Shown one piece after another: positions 26,776 through 35,750 of a stretch of 64,000 nucleotides of DNA. A model generated the notes under the pieces. That model did no database searches, was not told where the DNA came from, and saw only the letters and a list, made by a program, of their open reading frames with translations. Made by a program: the position numbers and the translations under genes. Numbering within the stretch: the stretch's first letter is position 1; every line of letters begins with the position of its first letter. The stretch is from Hyphomonas sp. (GTDB lineage Bacteria; Pseudomonadota; Alphaproteobacteria; Caulobacterales; Hyphomonadaceae), in NCBI GenBank assembly GCA_002700305.1, contig PACZ01000021.1, positions 1 through 64,000 on the forward strand. The letters run 5' to 3'.

Positions 26776-27423
26776 ATGACACAGGTCGCGCTGATCGATT
26801 ACGGCTCCGGCAACCTCCACTCGGCCGAGCGGGCCCTGCGGGAGGCGGCGGCGCTGGCGGGGACGAGCCACGAGATTATCGTGACCGACTCCCCCGAAAC
26901 CATCCTCGAAGCCACCCGAATCGTCCTGCCGGGCGTTGGCCATTTTGCCGACTGCGCCGCCGGCCTGCGCGCCCGTGACGGCGTGGTGGACGCGCTGAAC
27001 GAGGCCGTGCTCAAGGAGGGCAAGCCCTTCTTCGGCATCTGCGTCGGCATGCAGCTGATGGCGACCGCCGGGCTGGAGGACGGCTACACGGCGGGCCTCG
27101 GATGGATCAAGGGCACGGTGGACATCATCGAGCCGGGCGAAGGCTTCCGCATTCCGCACATGGGCTGGAACGGCCTCACCTTTACGCGCCTGACGCCCCA
27201 CCCCGTGCTGGCAGATCTGGGCGAGGATCCGCACGTCTATTTCACCCATTCCTATGCGATGAAGCCGGACAACCCGGCCGACGTGGTCGCAACGGCGGAC
27301 TATGGCGTCCCCATCGTCGCGGCGGTCGCCCGGCGCAACATGTTCGGCACGCAGTTCCACCCGGAGAAGAGCCAGACAACCGGGCTCAAGATCCTCTCCA
27401 ATTTCCTGCAATGGGCGCCATAA
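26776..27423 (+). CDS. hisH: Imidazole glycerol phosphate synthase, glutamine amidotransferase subunit
   Basis: Supplies ammonia from glutamine to HisF. The 215-residue class I amidotransferase has nucleophile Cys89 in GICVGMQLM, an oxyanion-strand region VLPGVGHF, and the catalytic His/Glu pair in [10 protein letters not shown] near the C terminus. The start at 26776 ([16 protein letters not shown]) matches the family. hisA follows after 7 bases, so the two are co-transcribed; its partner hisF is over 3 kb downstream behind inserted genes. Confidence 0.96.
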   Translation: MTQVALIDYGSGNLHSAERALREAAALAGTSHEIIVTDSPETILEATRIVLPGVGHFADCAAGLRARDGVVDALNEAVLKEGKPFFGICVGMQLMATAGLEDGYTAGLGWIKGTVDIIEPGEGFRIPHMGWNGLTFTRLTPHPVLADLGEDPHVYFTHSYAMKPDNPADVVATADYGVPIVAAVARRNMFGTQFHPEKSQTTGLKILSNFLQWAP

Positions 27424-27430
27424 GACCAAG

Positions 27431-28162
27431 ATGACCTTCACCCTCTACCCCGCCATCGACCTGAAAGACGGCCAGTGCGTGCGCCTGCTGCGCGGCGAGA
27501 TGGACCAGGCGACCGTCTTCTCCGACAGCCCGGCGGCGCAGGCCAAGGCCTTCCGCGAGGCGGGCTTCACCCATCTTCATGTCGTGGATCTGAACGGCGC
27601 CTTCGAGGGCAAGGCCGTGAACCGCGCGGCGGTCGAGGCGATTCTCAAAGCCACCGATGCGCCGGTGCAGCTCGGCGGCGGCATCCGCACGCGGGCGCAG
27701 ATCGATGCCTGGCTGGAGGCCGGCATTTCCCGCGTCATCCTAGGTACCGTGGCCCTGCGCGATCCGGAGCTGGTGAAAGCGGCCGCCCGCGCCCTGCCCG
27801 GCAAGATCGTCGTCGGCATCGATGCGAAGAATGGCATGGTAGCCGTCGAAGGCTGGGCCGAGACCAGCGACATGAAGGCGACCGAACTTGCGAAAGCCTT
27901 TGAAGGCTGCGGCGTCGCCGCCATCGTCGCGACGGACATCGGCCGCGACGGCCTCAAGACCGGCGTCAATGTTCCGTTTACGGCAGAACTCGCCAACACC
28001 GTCTCCATCCCCGTCATCGCCAGCGGCGGCGTCGCGAGCACAGACGACATCCGTGCCCTGATGGCGGCAGACGCGCCGATCGCAGGATCTATCCTCGGCC
28101 GGGCGCTTTATGACGGGGACATTGTGGCGGCTGAGGCGCTCAGCGCAATAGAGATTAAGTGA
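27431..28162 (+). CDS. hisA: Phosphoribosylformimino-AICAR-P isomerase
   Basis: Isomerises ProFAR to PRFAR. The 243-residue half-barrel repeats begin [14 protein letters not shown] with catalytic Asp10, and the second catalytic Asp is in [10 protein letters not shown]. The phosphate-binding loops LGGGIRT and VIASGGVAS are intact. The ATG at 27431 gives the family length; upstream in-frame sequence overlaps hisH and is not coding. It is followed after only 9 bases by the AT-richer cyclase-like gene instead of hisF. Confidence 0.96.
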   Translation: MTFTLYPAIDLKDGQCVRLLRGEMDQATVFSDSPAAQAKAFREAGFTHLHVVDLNGAFEGKAVNRAAVEAILKATDAPVQLGGGIRTRAQIDAWLEAGISRVILGTVALRDPELVKAAARALPGKIVVGIDAKNGMVAVEGWAETSDMKATELAKAFEGCGVAAIVATDIGRDGLKTGVNVPFTAELANTVSIPVIASGGVASTDDIRALMAADAPIAGSILGRALYDGDIVAAEALSAIEIK

Positions 28163-28171
28163 GGACCTCTT
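28163..28171. repeat. Left arm of 9-bp inverted repeat flanking the cyclase-like gene
   Basis: GGACCTCTT starts at the first base after the hisA stop codon. Its exact reverse complement AAGAGGTCC is at 28953-28961, overlapping the stop codon of the inserted gene. The left arm overlaps the ribosome site and start region of that gene. Confidence 0.5.
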
Positions 28172-28954
28172 TTGTCAACTGACAGCGTGATTAAATACCG
28201 AAAATCTATTGTGACGTTTATAGACATACTCGGATTTCGAGAGATAATCGCCAACAAAGATCCAAGTTGGATTGCCCAAACATTGCAACTGGTAAAAAAA
28301 TATTCTCAGGGAACTGCGGATGGGCCGGTCGTAAATCCTGGTGAAGTTGAATGCGTGACATTTTCGGACAGCGTTGTTCGAGTCTGCCCAATTGACGCAG
28401 AGCAACCGCTAGGAAGTCTGTTCTTCGAACTCATTAGCCTCGTTCACCTGCAATTCGAGTTAGCCCATAGGGGGGTTTTTCTGAGAGGTGGTCTTACAGT
28501 TGGCGATGTTTACGTCGACAAGTCTACCGTGTTTGGCCCCGCGATGGTTCGCGCGTACGAATTGGAAAGCAGTTTTGCAATTTACCCCAGAATTGTAGTC
28601 GATCCGGTAGTATTCAAAGAGTATTTCTCCCAGGTGGCTATGCAGGGTCACCCGCATGACGCCAACGTTGATTTTGAGTATATCGATAACCTACTCGAAT
28701 GCGCAGAAGATCAAATTTATTTCGTGGACTATCTTCGCCAGGGAAAAGGGGAGATGGATCATCCGGAGGAGTTCCAAAGTTATCTAAAGGACCACAGAGA
28801 GAGAATTGCTTCTTCACTGAGTGAATTTTCTACTCTCAATCGTGCAAAGCAAAAGTACCTTTGGCTCGCTAACTACCACAATCAGGTAGCAAATGCTGAG
28901 TACCCGTTGAGTGATGAACTTCAGGTCCAGATCGCCGACTACTATGTTACTTAA
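28172..28954 (+). CDS. Divergent class III nucleotide-cyclase-like protein
   Basis: A 260-residue protein with a noticeably more AT-rich coding sequence than its neighbours. The layout matches a class III nucleotidyl cyclase domain: a first strand SIVTFIDILGFREI with Asp18 in place of the first metal aspartate, CVTFSDSVV with Asp66 48 residues later (about the class III spacing), a second-half strand RGGLTVGDVYV, and FGPAMVRAYELES where cyclases have their GDTVN-A-R-LES helix. The usual transition-state Asn and Arg there are Val and Glu, so substrate or activity may differ. The TTG start has GAGGA 6 bases upstream. Relatives include UMP/CMP cyclases of Pycsar defence, but no effector gene is adjacent; this assignment is an inference. 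Confidence 0.65.
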   Translation: MSTDSVIKYRKSIVTFIDILGFREIIANKDPSWIAQTLQLVKKYSQGTADGPVVNPGEVECVTFSDSVVRVCPIDAEQPLGSLFFELISLVHLQFELAHRGVFLRGGLTVGDVYVDKSTVFGPAMVRAYELESSFAIYPRIVVDPVVFKEYFSQVAMQGHPHDANVDFEYIDNLLECAEDQIYFVDYLRQGKGEMDHPEEFQSYLKDHRERIASSLSEFSTLNRAKQKYLWLANYHNQVANAEYPLSDELQVQIADYYVT

Positions 28955-28961
28955 GAGGTCC
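28953..28961. repeat. Right arm of 9-bp inverted repeat flanking the cyclase-like gene
   Basis: AAGAGGTCC is the exact reverse complement of the sequence at 28163-28171 and overlaps the stop codon of the cyclase-like gene. It also starts a local stem-loop (GGTCCG at 28957-28962 with CGGACC at 28976-28981). Confidence 0.5.
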
Positions 28962-28979
28962 GCCCTATTTGTAGTCGGA

Positions 28980-29010
28980 CCGCATTGAGCAACGGGCGTG
29001 CGGATTTTTT
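28980..29010 (+). terminator. Terminator after the cyclase-like gene
   Basis: CCGCA pairs with TGCGG around a 14-base loop and is followed by ATTTTTT. An upstream stem-loop (28957-28981) abuts it. Together they probably end the hisH-hisA-cyclase transcript, so hisF needs its own promoter. Confidence 0.55.
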
Positions 29011-29044
29011 GTCACGTTTTTTAATTCTTCAATGCAATACGCTG

Positions 29045-29743
29045 CTACCCCCTGAGCAACCGCTCATAAAACCCGCCCCACCTCCGGCCCGGTTCCACGA
29101 GGTGCGCCTCCAAAATCCAGTAGCGGGGGCGGCCAAGATGGTCCGGGGTGCTGAGGGGTTCGGGATTGTCCGGCCAGAGGCGCTGGTGGGCCGGCTCCAG
29201 TGGCCAGGTGGCGTGCGGGAATTCGCCCACGGTGTGGCCGGCGATCTTGCCGCCGAAATGATAGCCCCGCGCCTCGGCCGCGCAGCAGGCAAAGTCATAA
29301 ACCTCCGCCCCCGTCACATCCGGCTTGCCGAGGGTAAAGGCGCGCATTTCCTCGAACACTTCGGGCAGCGCGGCGACCAGCGCGTGGCGGGCCGGGTCCT
29401 GCCCCATGGCATAGGTGCGGCCGACATCGGCCTCGGCCTGTTCGAAGACGGGGCCCATGTCGACATAAACTGTATCCTCCGGCCCGATGGTCACTTCGTC
29501 CGGCCGGTCAGAGAAGATGCAGGTCGTGTTCGGCCCGGCACGCACGAGGCGCTGGTGCCAGTTGCGCGCGATGCCGAACTGGTCTGCCGCGATGGCTTCG
29601 ATGTCGCGGTCCACCTCCCCTTCGGTGCGGCCCGGTTTCATGATGCCCGCGGCCTCGATCGCGTCCAGCAGCGCGAAGGCGCGTTCCTCCGCTTCGACCA
29701 TTCTTGCCCAGCGGGCGGCTTCGTCTGTTTCCTGAGGTTTCAT
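29045..29743 (-). CDS. M24 family metallopeptidase (Xaa-Pro peptidase-like)
   Basis: A 232-residue pita-bread-fold protein. The dinuclear metal ligands of the M24 family can be matched: Asp in VYVDMGPVF, Asp in EADVGRTYA, His in GHTVGEFPH, Glu in WILEAHLV and Glu in GGFYERLL. It lacks the N-terminal creatinase domain, so it is a minimal catalytic domain; known relatives include aminopeptidase P-like enzymes and non-peptidase members. It lies on the minus strand between hisA and hisF together with the diguanylate cyclase gene. Confidence 0.82.
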   Translation of the reverse strand: MKPQETDEAARWARMVEAEERAFALLDAIEAAGIMKPGRTEGEVDRDIEAIAADQFGIARNWHQRLVRAGPNTTCIFSDRPDEVTIGPEDTVYVDMGPVFEQAEADVGRTYAMGQDPARHALVAALPEVFEEMRAFTLGKPDVTGAEVYDFACCAAEARGYHFGGKIAGHTVGEFPHATWPLEPAHQRLWPDNPEPLSTPDHLGRPRYWILEAHLVEPGRRWGGFYERLLRG

Positions 29744-29817
29744 GCCATGGGGGTAGCAAGCCTGCCCCCGCTGTCAAACCGGAAACCGGGACAGAAACCG
29801 AATTGCCGGGCCGGACG

Positions 29818-30570
29818 TCAGGCCACCGCGATCATGCGCGGGCCGCCGGAAACCGCCCGCACGGCGCGGTTCTTGCCGCCATGCTTGGCCTGGTAGAGGG
29901 CATGGTCTGCCCGGCTCAGCTGTGCGGACATGTTCTCTTCTGCCTCGGCGATGCACCAGCCGAGGCTGATCGTCACCTTGCGGCCATCCGGGCGGCGGCA
30001 CGCCACTTCGCGCACCAGCGCCTCAAACCAGATACGGGCTGCCGCTTCGCTGGCGAACAGGCCCGCCATGGCAAATTCCTCTCCGCCGAGCCGCGCAACG
30101 GTCACATCCTCCGGGGCGATCTCGGCCAGGACGGTGGACAGCGCCTTCAGCACAAGGTCTCCGGTTTCGTGGCCGGCCGTGTCGTTGATGCTCTTGAAAT
30201 CGTCAATGTCGGCAATCGCGCAGGCAAACGCCTGCGTGCTGGGCCGCGGCAGGTCCATCAGCGCCCCTGCCCGGGCGAAGAAGGCCCGCCGGTTCGGCAG
30301 ACCGGTCAGCTCATCATGATTGGCAAGGTATTCGTTGCGGTCGGCCAGGTGGCGCACTTTCAGGTGCGCGCGCTGGATACCGATGCTGCAGGACGGAGAG
30401 ATCAGGAGCGGCAGGACGATGCAGGAGATGTAGATGTCGCGCTTGCTGATCACCGGATCGATCTGAAGCCAGATCCAGACCGGGATGAAGGTCAGCAGGA
30501 CCGCCATGACCGTTACCGAAGTTGTGGTTAAAGCCGCCTTCCTGGCGTGTTTCGAAAATCTCAACATCAA
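29818..30570 (-). CDS. Membrane diguanylate cyclase (GGDEF)
   Basis: A 250-residue protein with two N-terminal transmembrane helices (about 15-36 and 46-63), a short linker helix and one GGDEF domain. The active-site motif is GGEEF at residues 162-166, with DELTGLPNRR and DIDDFKSINDTAGHETGD also intact, so c-di-GMP synthesis from two GTP is expected. The usual inhibitory RxxD site is absent (PEDV in that position), so product inhibition through it is unlikely. No sensory domain is present apart from the membrane segment. It lies upstream of the M24 gene on the same strand. Confidence 0.88.
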   Translation of the reverse strand: MMLRFSKHARKAALTTTSVTVMAVLLTFIPVWIWLQIDPVISKRDIYISCIVLPLLISPSCSIGIQRAHLKVRHLADRNEYLANHDELTGLPNRRAFFARAGALMDLPRPSTQAFACAIADIDDFKSINDTAGHETGDLVLKALSTVLAEIAPEDVTVARLGGEEFAMAGLFASEAAARIWFEALVREVACRRPDGRKVTISLGWCIAEAEENMSAQLSRADHALYQAKHGGKNRAVRAVSGGPRMIAVA

Positions 30571-30641
30571 GTCCCCACTCGTTTCGACAGCTTATGCCAG
30601 CGCTCGCTTAAAAGCCCGTCGAAGCAATCGGTGAAATTTGA

Positions 30642-30696
30642 TCTATTGAGGGTCTATAGACGGCGCATAGACGGTCTATTGAGGGTGTATAGACGG
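30642..30696. repeat. Five-unit 11-bp tandem repeat upstream of hisF
   Basis: Five consecutive 11-base units, each a variant of TCTATAGACGG: TCTATTGAGGG, TCTATAGACGG, CGCATAGACGG, TCTATTGAGGG, TGTATAGACGG. The pattern has a 33-base higher-order period (30642-30663 and 30675-30696 match at 21 of 22 positions). It contains the palindromes GTCTATAGAC (30652-30661) and ATAGACGGTCTAT (30667-30679). It ends 85 bases before the hisF start, in the intergenic space with the divergent diguanylate cyclase gene. A phased protein-binding array is possible. Confidence 0.75.
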
Positions 30697-30781
30697 TGCT
30701 TTTCCGGGTTTTGGGCCAAAGCGCGGACTGCCGCACAGACGCGGGCTTTGCCGCGAGGGCTTTCCCGGCTAAAGCCGTCGC

Positions 30782-31543
30782 ATGAGCCTCAAGACCCGCA
30801 TCATCCCCTGCCTCGACGTGAAAGACGGGCGCACCGTCAAAGGCGTGAACTTCGTGGACCTGAAAGATGCCGGCGACCCCGTCGCGCTGGCAAAAGCCTA
30901 TGATTTACAAGGCGCGGACGAGCTCTGTTTCCTCGACATCACCGCCAGCCATGAAGGCCGCGGCACGCTGCTCGACATCGTCTCCGCCACGGCGGAACAG
31001 TGCTTCATGCCGCTGACCGTGGGCGGCGGCGTACGCAGCGCGGACGATCTGGTCGCCCTCCTCCGGGCCGGGGCCGACAAGGTGGCGATCAATTCCGCCG
31101 CCGTCGCAGACCCGGACGTCATCGCCCGCTGCGCCGCAAAGGCCGGGCGCCAGGCTGTCGTCGTCGCCATCGATGCGCGCAAGGTGGAGGATCATTGGGA
31201 GATCTTCACCCATGGCGGCCGCACGGCCACCGGCATTGATGCGGTGGAATTTGCGAAACTCGCCGAAAGCAAGGGCGCGGGCGAAATCCTGCTGACCAGC
31301 ATGGACAAGGACGGCACCAAATCCGGCTATGATATCCCGCTGCTGCAGGCGGTCACATCTGTTGTAAACATTCCGGTTGTGGCCAGCGGCGGCGCCGGCA
31401 GCGTGGACGACATGCCGGCGGCTGTGCTGGAGGGCGGGGCGACGGCCGTGCTCGCCGCCTCGATCTTCCATTTCGGCGAAGCGACCGTGGCAGACGCCCG
31501 GCGCGCGCTGGCCGAGGCAGGCGCGCCGGTACGGCCGCTTTAG
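30782..31543 (+). CDS. hisF: Imidazole glycerol phosphate synthase, cyclase subunit
   Basis: Uses HisH-derived ammonia to convert PRFAR to imidazole glycerol phosphate and AICAR. The 253-residue barrel begins [16 protein letters not shown] with catalytic Asp12; the second catalytic Asp is in VAIDARKV, and the phosphate loops TVGGGVRS and VASGGAGS are present. It has no clear Shine-Dalgarno sequence. A separate transcript is inferred because two opposite-strand genes and a terminator separate it from hisA. Confidence 0.97.
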   Translation: MSLKTRIIPCLDVKDGRTVKGVNFVDLKDAGDPVALAKAYDLQGADELCFLDITASHEGRGTLLDIVSATAEQCFMPLTVGGGVRSADDLVALLRAGADKVAINSAAVADPDVIARCAAKAGRQAVVVAIDARKVEDHWEIFTHGGRTATGIDAVEFAKLAESKGAGEILLTSMDKDGTKSGYDIPLLQAVTSVVNIPVVASGGAGSVDDMPAAVLEGGATAVLAASIFHFGEATVADARRALAEAGAPVRPL

Positions 31544-31558
31544 ACCCTGTTTTCGGGC

Positions 31559-32371
31559 CTATTCCGCGAAAACGGGTTTCCGCTTCTGCATCTCCGCCAT
31601 CACCGCTTCCATCTGGTTCGGCGTGCGGATGACTTTCAGCTGCTCCGTGCTTTCCAGCATCAGCAAGTCTGCGTCCGACAGGTCAGCCATGGCGTTGCAG
31701 AGCGTTTTGGCACCGCGCATCGCGGCCGGGTGCTTGTTGGCGATGATCTTCGCCAGCGCCAGGGCGTCTTCATGCGGCGTGTCCGAGACATGCGTGGCAA
31801 AGCCCATGGCGTGGGCTTCGCGGCCATTGAACTCCCGGTTCGTATAGGTCAGCTCGCGGATCACATCGTCGCGCGCATTGCCCCGCCAGAGGGGGAAGCC
31901 CGCCATGTCCGGCACCAGGCCCCACTTCATTTCCATGATCGCACAGCGCGTGTCCGGGTGGATAAAGCGGACGTCCGCACCCGACAGGATCTGGAACCCG
32001 CCGCCAAAGGCAACGCCGTGCGCTGCTGCAATCACGGGCACTTCCAGCTTTCGCCAGCCCCAGGCGACATATTGGGCGAGGTTCGCATCGCCGAATACCC
32101 GTGTGGCAAGGTCGCCCGTTGCCCCACCTTTTTTCTCCCCGTCGCCCGAGGAATTGCCGGACATGGCCGTCAGGTCCAGCCCCGCGCAGAAGGCCCGTCC
32201 CTCCCCTGACAGCACGACGCAGCGCAGGCCCTTGGTGCCGTGCAGCTCCTCGATCGTGTCAGCCAGAGCCTGGAACTGGGCAGTGTCCAGCGCATTCATC
32301 TTGTCGGTGCGCACCATGCGGACATCTGCGATGCCGTCTTCAAGATGCGTGATCGTCACCCGGTCGCTCAT
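31559..32371 (-). CDS. Crotonase family protein (enoyl-CoA hydratase/isomerase-like)
   Basis: A 270-residue crotonase superfamily member. The oxyanion-hole segments are GRAFCAGLDLTAM and HGVAFGGGFQILSGADVRF; MEMKWGLVPDMAGF follows where catalytic glutamate residues vary among subfamilies. Hydratase, isomerase and hydrolase activities all occur in this family, so the reaction is open. A strong AAGGAGG lies 7 bases before the ATG. It sits on the minus strand between hisF and hisE and is not part of histidine synthesis. Confidence 0.85.
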   Translation of the reverse strand: MSDRVTITHLEDGIADVRMVRTDKMNALDTAQFQALADTIEELHGTKGLRCVVLSGEGRAFCAGLDLTAMSGNSSGDGEKKGGATGDLATRVFGDANLAQYVAWGWRKLEVPVIAAAHGVAFGGGFQILSGADVRFIHPDTRCAIMEMKWGLVPDMAGFPLWRGNARDDVIRELTYTNREFNGREAHAMGFATHVSDTPHEDALALAKIIANKHPAAMRGAKTLCNAMADLSDADLLMLESTEQLKVIRTPNQMEAVMAEMQKRKPVFAE

Positions 32372-32468
32372 CCGGAATCCTCCTTGTTTGGGATAAAAGT
32401 GACGCGCCCCGCGCCCGCGTCAAGCTGGCAGGCTTCCTCCCCTCGCGGAAGGAGGGTAAGGAGGCGCC

Positions 32469-32816
32469 ATGTCTATTCTCGGATCCGCCGACCGCCTCGC
32501 CGAAGCCCTCGCCCATCTGGGCATGACCATCGATACACGCGCCGAAACCGGCGATGCGAGTTCGTCATGGACGGCCAAACTATTGTCGAAAGGGGTCGGC
32601 GCCTGCGCGGACAAGGCCGAGGAAGAAGCGGGCGAATTCATCCAGGCCCTTCGCGAAGAGAGCGATGAGCGCGTCGCCAGCGAAGCCGCCGACATGCTCT
32701 ACCATGCGCTCGTGGCCCTCCGCGTGCGCGGCGTCAGCCTAGATGATGTGGCGGCCGCGCTGGAAAAGCGCCAGGGCACGAGCGGTATTGCGGAGAAAGC
32801 GAGCCGTAAGAGCTGA
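32469..32816 (+). CDS. hisE: Phosphoribosyl-ATP pyrophosphatase
   Basis: Hydrolyses phosphoribosyl-ATP to phosphoribosyl-AMP in the second step of histidine synthesis. The 115-residue all-alpha protein has the MazG-like metal motif in DKAEEEAGEFIQAL and SEAADMLYH. It is a single-domain HisE, not the HisIE fusion; hisI is not in the window. GGAGG precedes the ATG by 5 bases. It is the last his gene here and converges with the GNAT gene ending at 32821. Confidence 0.93.
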   Translation: MSILGSADRLAEALAHLGMTIDTRAETGDASSSWTAKLLSKGVGACADKAEEEAGEFIQALREESDERVASEAADMLYHALVALRVRGVSLDDVAAALEKRQGTSGIAEKASRKS

Positions 32817-32820
32817 TCGC

Positions 32821-33309
32821 CTAAAGCGGCCGCTCCAGATAGATCACTTCCTTCTCTCCGGGGACGAAAGCCTGACTGCCGATTTCCCCAAAACCCAGCC
32901 GTTTGTGGAAGCGCAGCGAGCCCGGATTGGGCGGCACGCGGTTCACCTCACAGCCTATCCGCGCATAGCGGGCGCCACATCGGGCGAAGGCCGCGCCATA
33001 GAGCGCCTCCCCCAGGCGCTTGCCTTGATGGGAAGGATCAATCGCGATCCGGTCGACATAGATGAGATTGCCGCCGCGCGCCTCAAACCAGCGAAGGTTC
33101 GGGCTCTTGTAGGCTTCCGTTCCCAGGGGGACGAGATTTATGAAACCGATCGGCAGGCCATCGTCAGCACAGGCCAGGAAACATTCCCCGAGCGTCAGGA
33201 TCAAGCCGAGGTCTTCCTTCGTTTCACGGCTGACGCCCGGCACCCCCTGCTCGTTGATCGCGTGCAGGGCCGGCAGGTCTGCGGGCCCATAGGCCCGTAT
33301 TGTGGTCAT
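32821..33309 (-). CDS. GNAT N-acetyltransferase
   Basis: A 162-residue GNAT-fold protein. The acetyl-CoA-binding motif A is IAIDPSHQGKRLGEALY (variant of Q/R-x2-G-x-G/A), followed by an ARIGCEVN strand and PGSLRFHKRLGF. It carries a substrate-side insertion (LVPLGTEAYKSPNLRWFEARGG). The substrate is unknown. The start overlaps the DUF6065 stop by 4 bases (ATGA), so it is the second gene of a two-gene unit. Confidence 0.82.
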   Translation of the reverse strand: MTTIRAYGPADLPALHAINEQGVPGVSRETKEDLGLILTLGECFLACADDGLPIGFINLVPLGTEAYKSPNLRWFEARGGNLIYVDRIAIDPSHQGKRLGEALYGAAFARCGARYARIGCEVNRVPPNPGSLRFHKRLGFGEIGSQAFVPGEKEVIYLERPL

Positions 33310-34043
33310 GAAATCTCTTTCGGCGGCTTCAGGCGGCGCTTGGTCTGGTGGCTGTCAGCCTTGTCGCCGGTCGGTTTCTCGCCGCGCATATAGTGACGCT
33401 GCCAGCGTTCCTTCATGGCGCCTTCTTCGCCCTCGCCGAGGCGTTTGTTGAAGTCCGCCCGGCTCTCGGTCCAGGCATTGTATTCCTTCACCAGTTCCTC
33501 ATTGGAGCGCAGGAGTTTGCGCTCCGGCTGGATCTCTTCCAGCTTCTTGTGCTCCATCAGCGTGATGAAGGCGAAGGGCTCGCCCTTTTCGAAGACCACG
33601 CTGCCCTTGCGGGTCATCTGCCAGTTCATGGTGAAGGGAAAAGGCAGCCAGTCGGTCTCAACGAGGCCCGTCAGCGGATAGATGCCGTCCTTCGGCCAGT
33701 TCGGCGGGCCGGTCACCCAGACACCCCAGCCGGGCGGTGTGCGGAAAAGGTGGCCGGTATGGAACGTGACGATGCCACGCGCAAAGTGCGCCCCGGCGAA
33801 ACTTTCAATGGCGCGCGGGTCGCCGCGGGTCAGGAGGCGGATATCCTCATTGCGCGGGCCGCCATTCCACTCGATCTTGATGTCCATCGGGGCCAGCAAT
33901 TCCCAGCCCGTAGAGTTCGCCATGGTCAGCGGCAGGCAGCGATAGGGATGGCGATCGGTAAAGGCATCCATCCAGTCACGATTTGACCGGGCGGGCACCA
34001 GATCCGGCGCGACGTCATAGATTTTGTAGCAATCAAGAAACAT
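33306..34043 (-). CDS. DUF6065 family protein
   Basis: A 245-residue protein starting MFLDCYKIYDVAPDLVPARS, which fits the DUF6065 family in my recall. Conserved-looking features are NSTGWELLAP, GIVTFHTGHLFRTPPGW, and a tail rich in Lys, Arg and Glu. There is no signal peptide or membrane helix. A longer in-frame extension to 34289 overlaps the opposite YbaK-like gene and is rejected. Function unknown; it is co-transcribed with the downstream GNAT. Confidence 0.75.
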   Translation of the reverse strand: MFLDCYKIYDVAPDLVPARSNRDWMDAFTDRHPYRCLPLTMANSTGWELLAPMDIKIEWNGGPRNEDIRLLTRGDPRAIESFAGAHFARGIVTFHTGHLFRTPPGWGVWVTGPPNWPKDGIYPLTGLVETDWLPFPFTMNWQMTRKGSVVFEKGEPFAFITLMEHKKLEEIQPERKLLRSNEELVKEYNAWTESRADFNKRLGEGEEGAMKERWQRHYMRGEKPTGDKADSHQTKRRLKPPKEIS

Positions 34044-34094
34044 GGGGAGGCTCACCGCTTGACGGACGCGCCAAGTCTTGGCCCAAAGGAGCCC

Positions 34095-34607
34095 ATGACG
34101 GCAACCCCCGAAGACCTTTTCGCTTATCTCGACACGCTCGGCATCGCGCACACCACGCATTGGCATGAGGCCGTGTTCACTGTGGATCAGGGCAAGGAGC
34201 TGAAGGCTGCCATGCCGGGCGGGCACACCAAGAACCTGTTCCTGAAGGACAAGGATGGCGCCATCGTCTTGATCGCGGCGGAGGCACACTCAGAGCTGAA
34301 GCTGAACAAGCTTCACCGGCTAATCGGCACGAAACGCCTGTCCTTCGGCCCGCCGGAGCTGATGGAGGAACTGCTCGGCGTCACGCCCGGCTCGGTCACC
34401 GCCTTTGCCCTGATGAACGACAAGGCGGGCCGCGTGCGCTTTCTCGTCGATGCGGCGCTGATGGCGCACGATCCGGTGAACTTCCACCCGCTGACCAATA
34501 CCGGCACCACGGCGATCTCCCGCGAAGGCTTCGAGGCCTTCGTCCGCGCCACTGGCCATGGATTTGAAGTGATCGACTTCACCCAGCTGCTGACCGAAGC
34601 GGAGTAA
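34095..34607 (+). CDS. YbaK/ProX-type aminoacyl-tRNA deacylase
   Basis: A 170-residue single-domain editing protein of the YbaK/INS superfamily, which hydrolyses mischarged tRNAs such as Ala- or Cys-tRNA(Pro) in trans. Motifs are THWHEAVFTVDQG, GGHTKNLFLKDKDG with the conserved lysine, and GSVTAFALMND. The layout is closest to the ProXp-ala/PrdX group. The ATG at 34095 has AAGGAG just upstream and gives the family length. It diverges from the DUF6065 gene across 51 bases. Confidence 0.87.
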   Translation: MTATPEDLFAYLDTLGIAHTTHWHEAVFTVDQGKELKAAMPGGHTKNLFLKDKDGAIVLIAAEAHSELKLNKLHRLIGTKRLSFGPPELMEELLGVTPGSVTAFALMNDKAGRVRFLVDAALMAHDPVNFHPLTNTGTTAISREGFEAFVRATGHGFEVIDFTQLLTEAE

Positions 34608-34704
34608 GCGGGACCGGGCGCCAGCGAATTTGTTGGCCACCGCCTCTGGTATTGCCGCTTCAGGCCGCTAGTGTCGCCCCGAAAAGATAAGGGAGACCGC
34701 CAGC

Positions 34705-35721
<1,017 letters not shown>

Positions 35722-35750
35722 GGACCTGGCAGGAAGCGTTTTCCTCGAAC

